Positions 6,003-6,068 of a stretch of DNA of 6,068 nt are shown piece by piece. The DNA is taken from assembly GCA_015490395.1 (NCBI GenBank), contig WFXX01000041.1, positions 1 to 6,068 of the forward strand, given 5' to 3'. This DNA comes from Gammaproteobacteria bacterium. Lineage in GTDB: Bacteria; Pseudomonadota; Gammaproteobacteria; DRLM01. Numbering within the stretch: the first letter of the stretch is position 1; the number at the start of each line of letters is the position of its first letter. A program made the position numbers and the translations under genes. The notes under the pieces were generated by a model. The model made no database searches and had not been told where the DNA came from. It was given only the letters and a program-made list of their open reading frames with translations.

Positions 6003-6068
6003 GCCTGCTGATCCGCTTGGCCCTGCGCTATCCCCTGCTGGCCAACCTGGCCCTGGTGCTGGTGGCCG
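5999..6068 (+). CDS. RND family efflux permease, N-terminal fragment
   Basis: Only 23 codons are present before the window ends. The visible start reads MSLLIRLALRYPLLANLALV, then LVA: a short amphipathic cytoplasmic segment, an R-Y-P motif and the beginning of a hydrophobic helix. This matches the opening of AcrB/MdtB-type RND permeases, which usually have an R-[RYN]-P motif just before transmembrane helix 1. GTG at 5999 overlaps the adaptor stop as GTGA, and adaptor-then-permease is the standard order for such pumps, so the two are probably made in fixed ratio from one mRNA. The family exports substrates using proton motive force as a trimer in the inner membrane. Everything beyond TM1 is out of view, so the subfamily (drug versus metal) cannot be decided. 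Confidence 0.8.
   Translation, partial: MSLLIRLALRYPLLANLALVLVA

Overview
The window is extremely GC-rich and densely coding. It carries the conserved outer-membrane biogenesis cluster lptD-surA-pdxA-rsmA on the minus strand. Divergently on the plus strand is an RND efflux pair: a periplasmic adaptor followed by the first 23 codons of the permease. The lptD-surA-pdxA-rsmA(ksgA) order is typical of Gammaproteobacteria. With the GC-rich, Arg/Ala/Leu-heavy proteins, I infer a high-GC gammaproteobacterium, perhaps of the Chromatiales/Ectothiorhodospiraceae type. That placement comes from gene order and composition, not from a search.

Layout, left to right. Positions 1-93 (-) hold the N-terminus of rsmA (16S rRNA dimethyladenosine transferase), cut by the window edge. 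104-1078 (-) is pdxA (vitamin B6 synthesis), 1071-2441 (-) is surA (periplasmic chaperone/prolyl isomerase) and 2490-4655 (-) is lptD (LPS-assembly beta-barrel). 4656-4784 is the only real intergenic region; it has a small AT-rich island that could hold back-to-back promoters. 4785-6002 (+) is a HlyD/AcrA-type adaptor and 5999-6068 (+) is the RND permease start. No tRNA, rRNA, IS element, CRISPR array or convincing terminator was seen.

LptD (with LptE, not in this window) inserts LPS into the outer leaflet. SurA escorts barrel proteins, including LptD, to the Bam machinery, so transcribing lptD and surA together makes functional sense. pdxA and rsmA are housekeeping passengers of the same operon. 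The adaptor/permease pair should form the inner-membrane and periplasmic parts of a tripartite exporter; no outer-membrane channel gene is visible.

The genes are ordinary, and I found no undescribed multi-gene system. The most interesting signal concerns translation. The only perfect Shine-Dalgarno sequence seen in the lptD leader lies too far from the lptD GTG, but it is well placed for a 9-residue TTG-initiated leader ORF. That ORF's stop overlaps the lptD start in a GTGA junction. A similar minimal relay of two GTGA overlaps bridges pdxA and rsmA. Five of the six gene starts are non-ATG.
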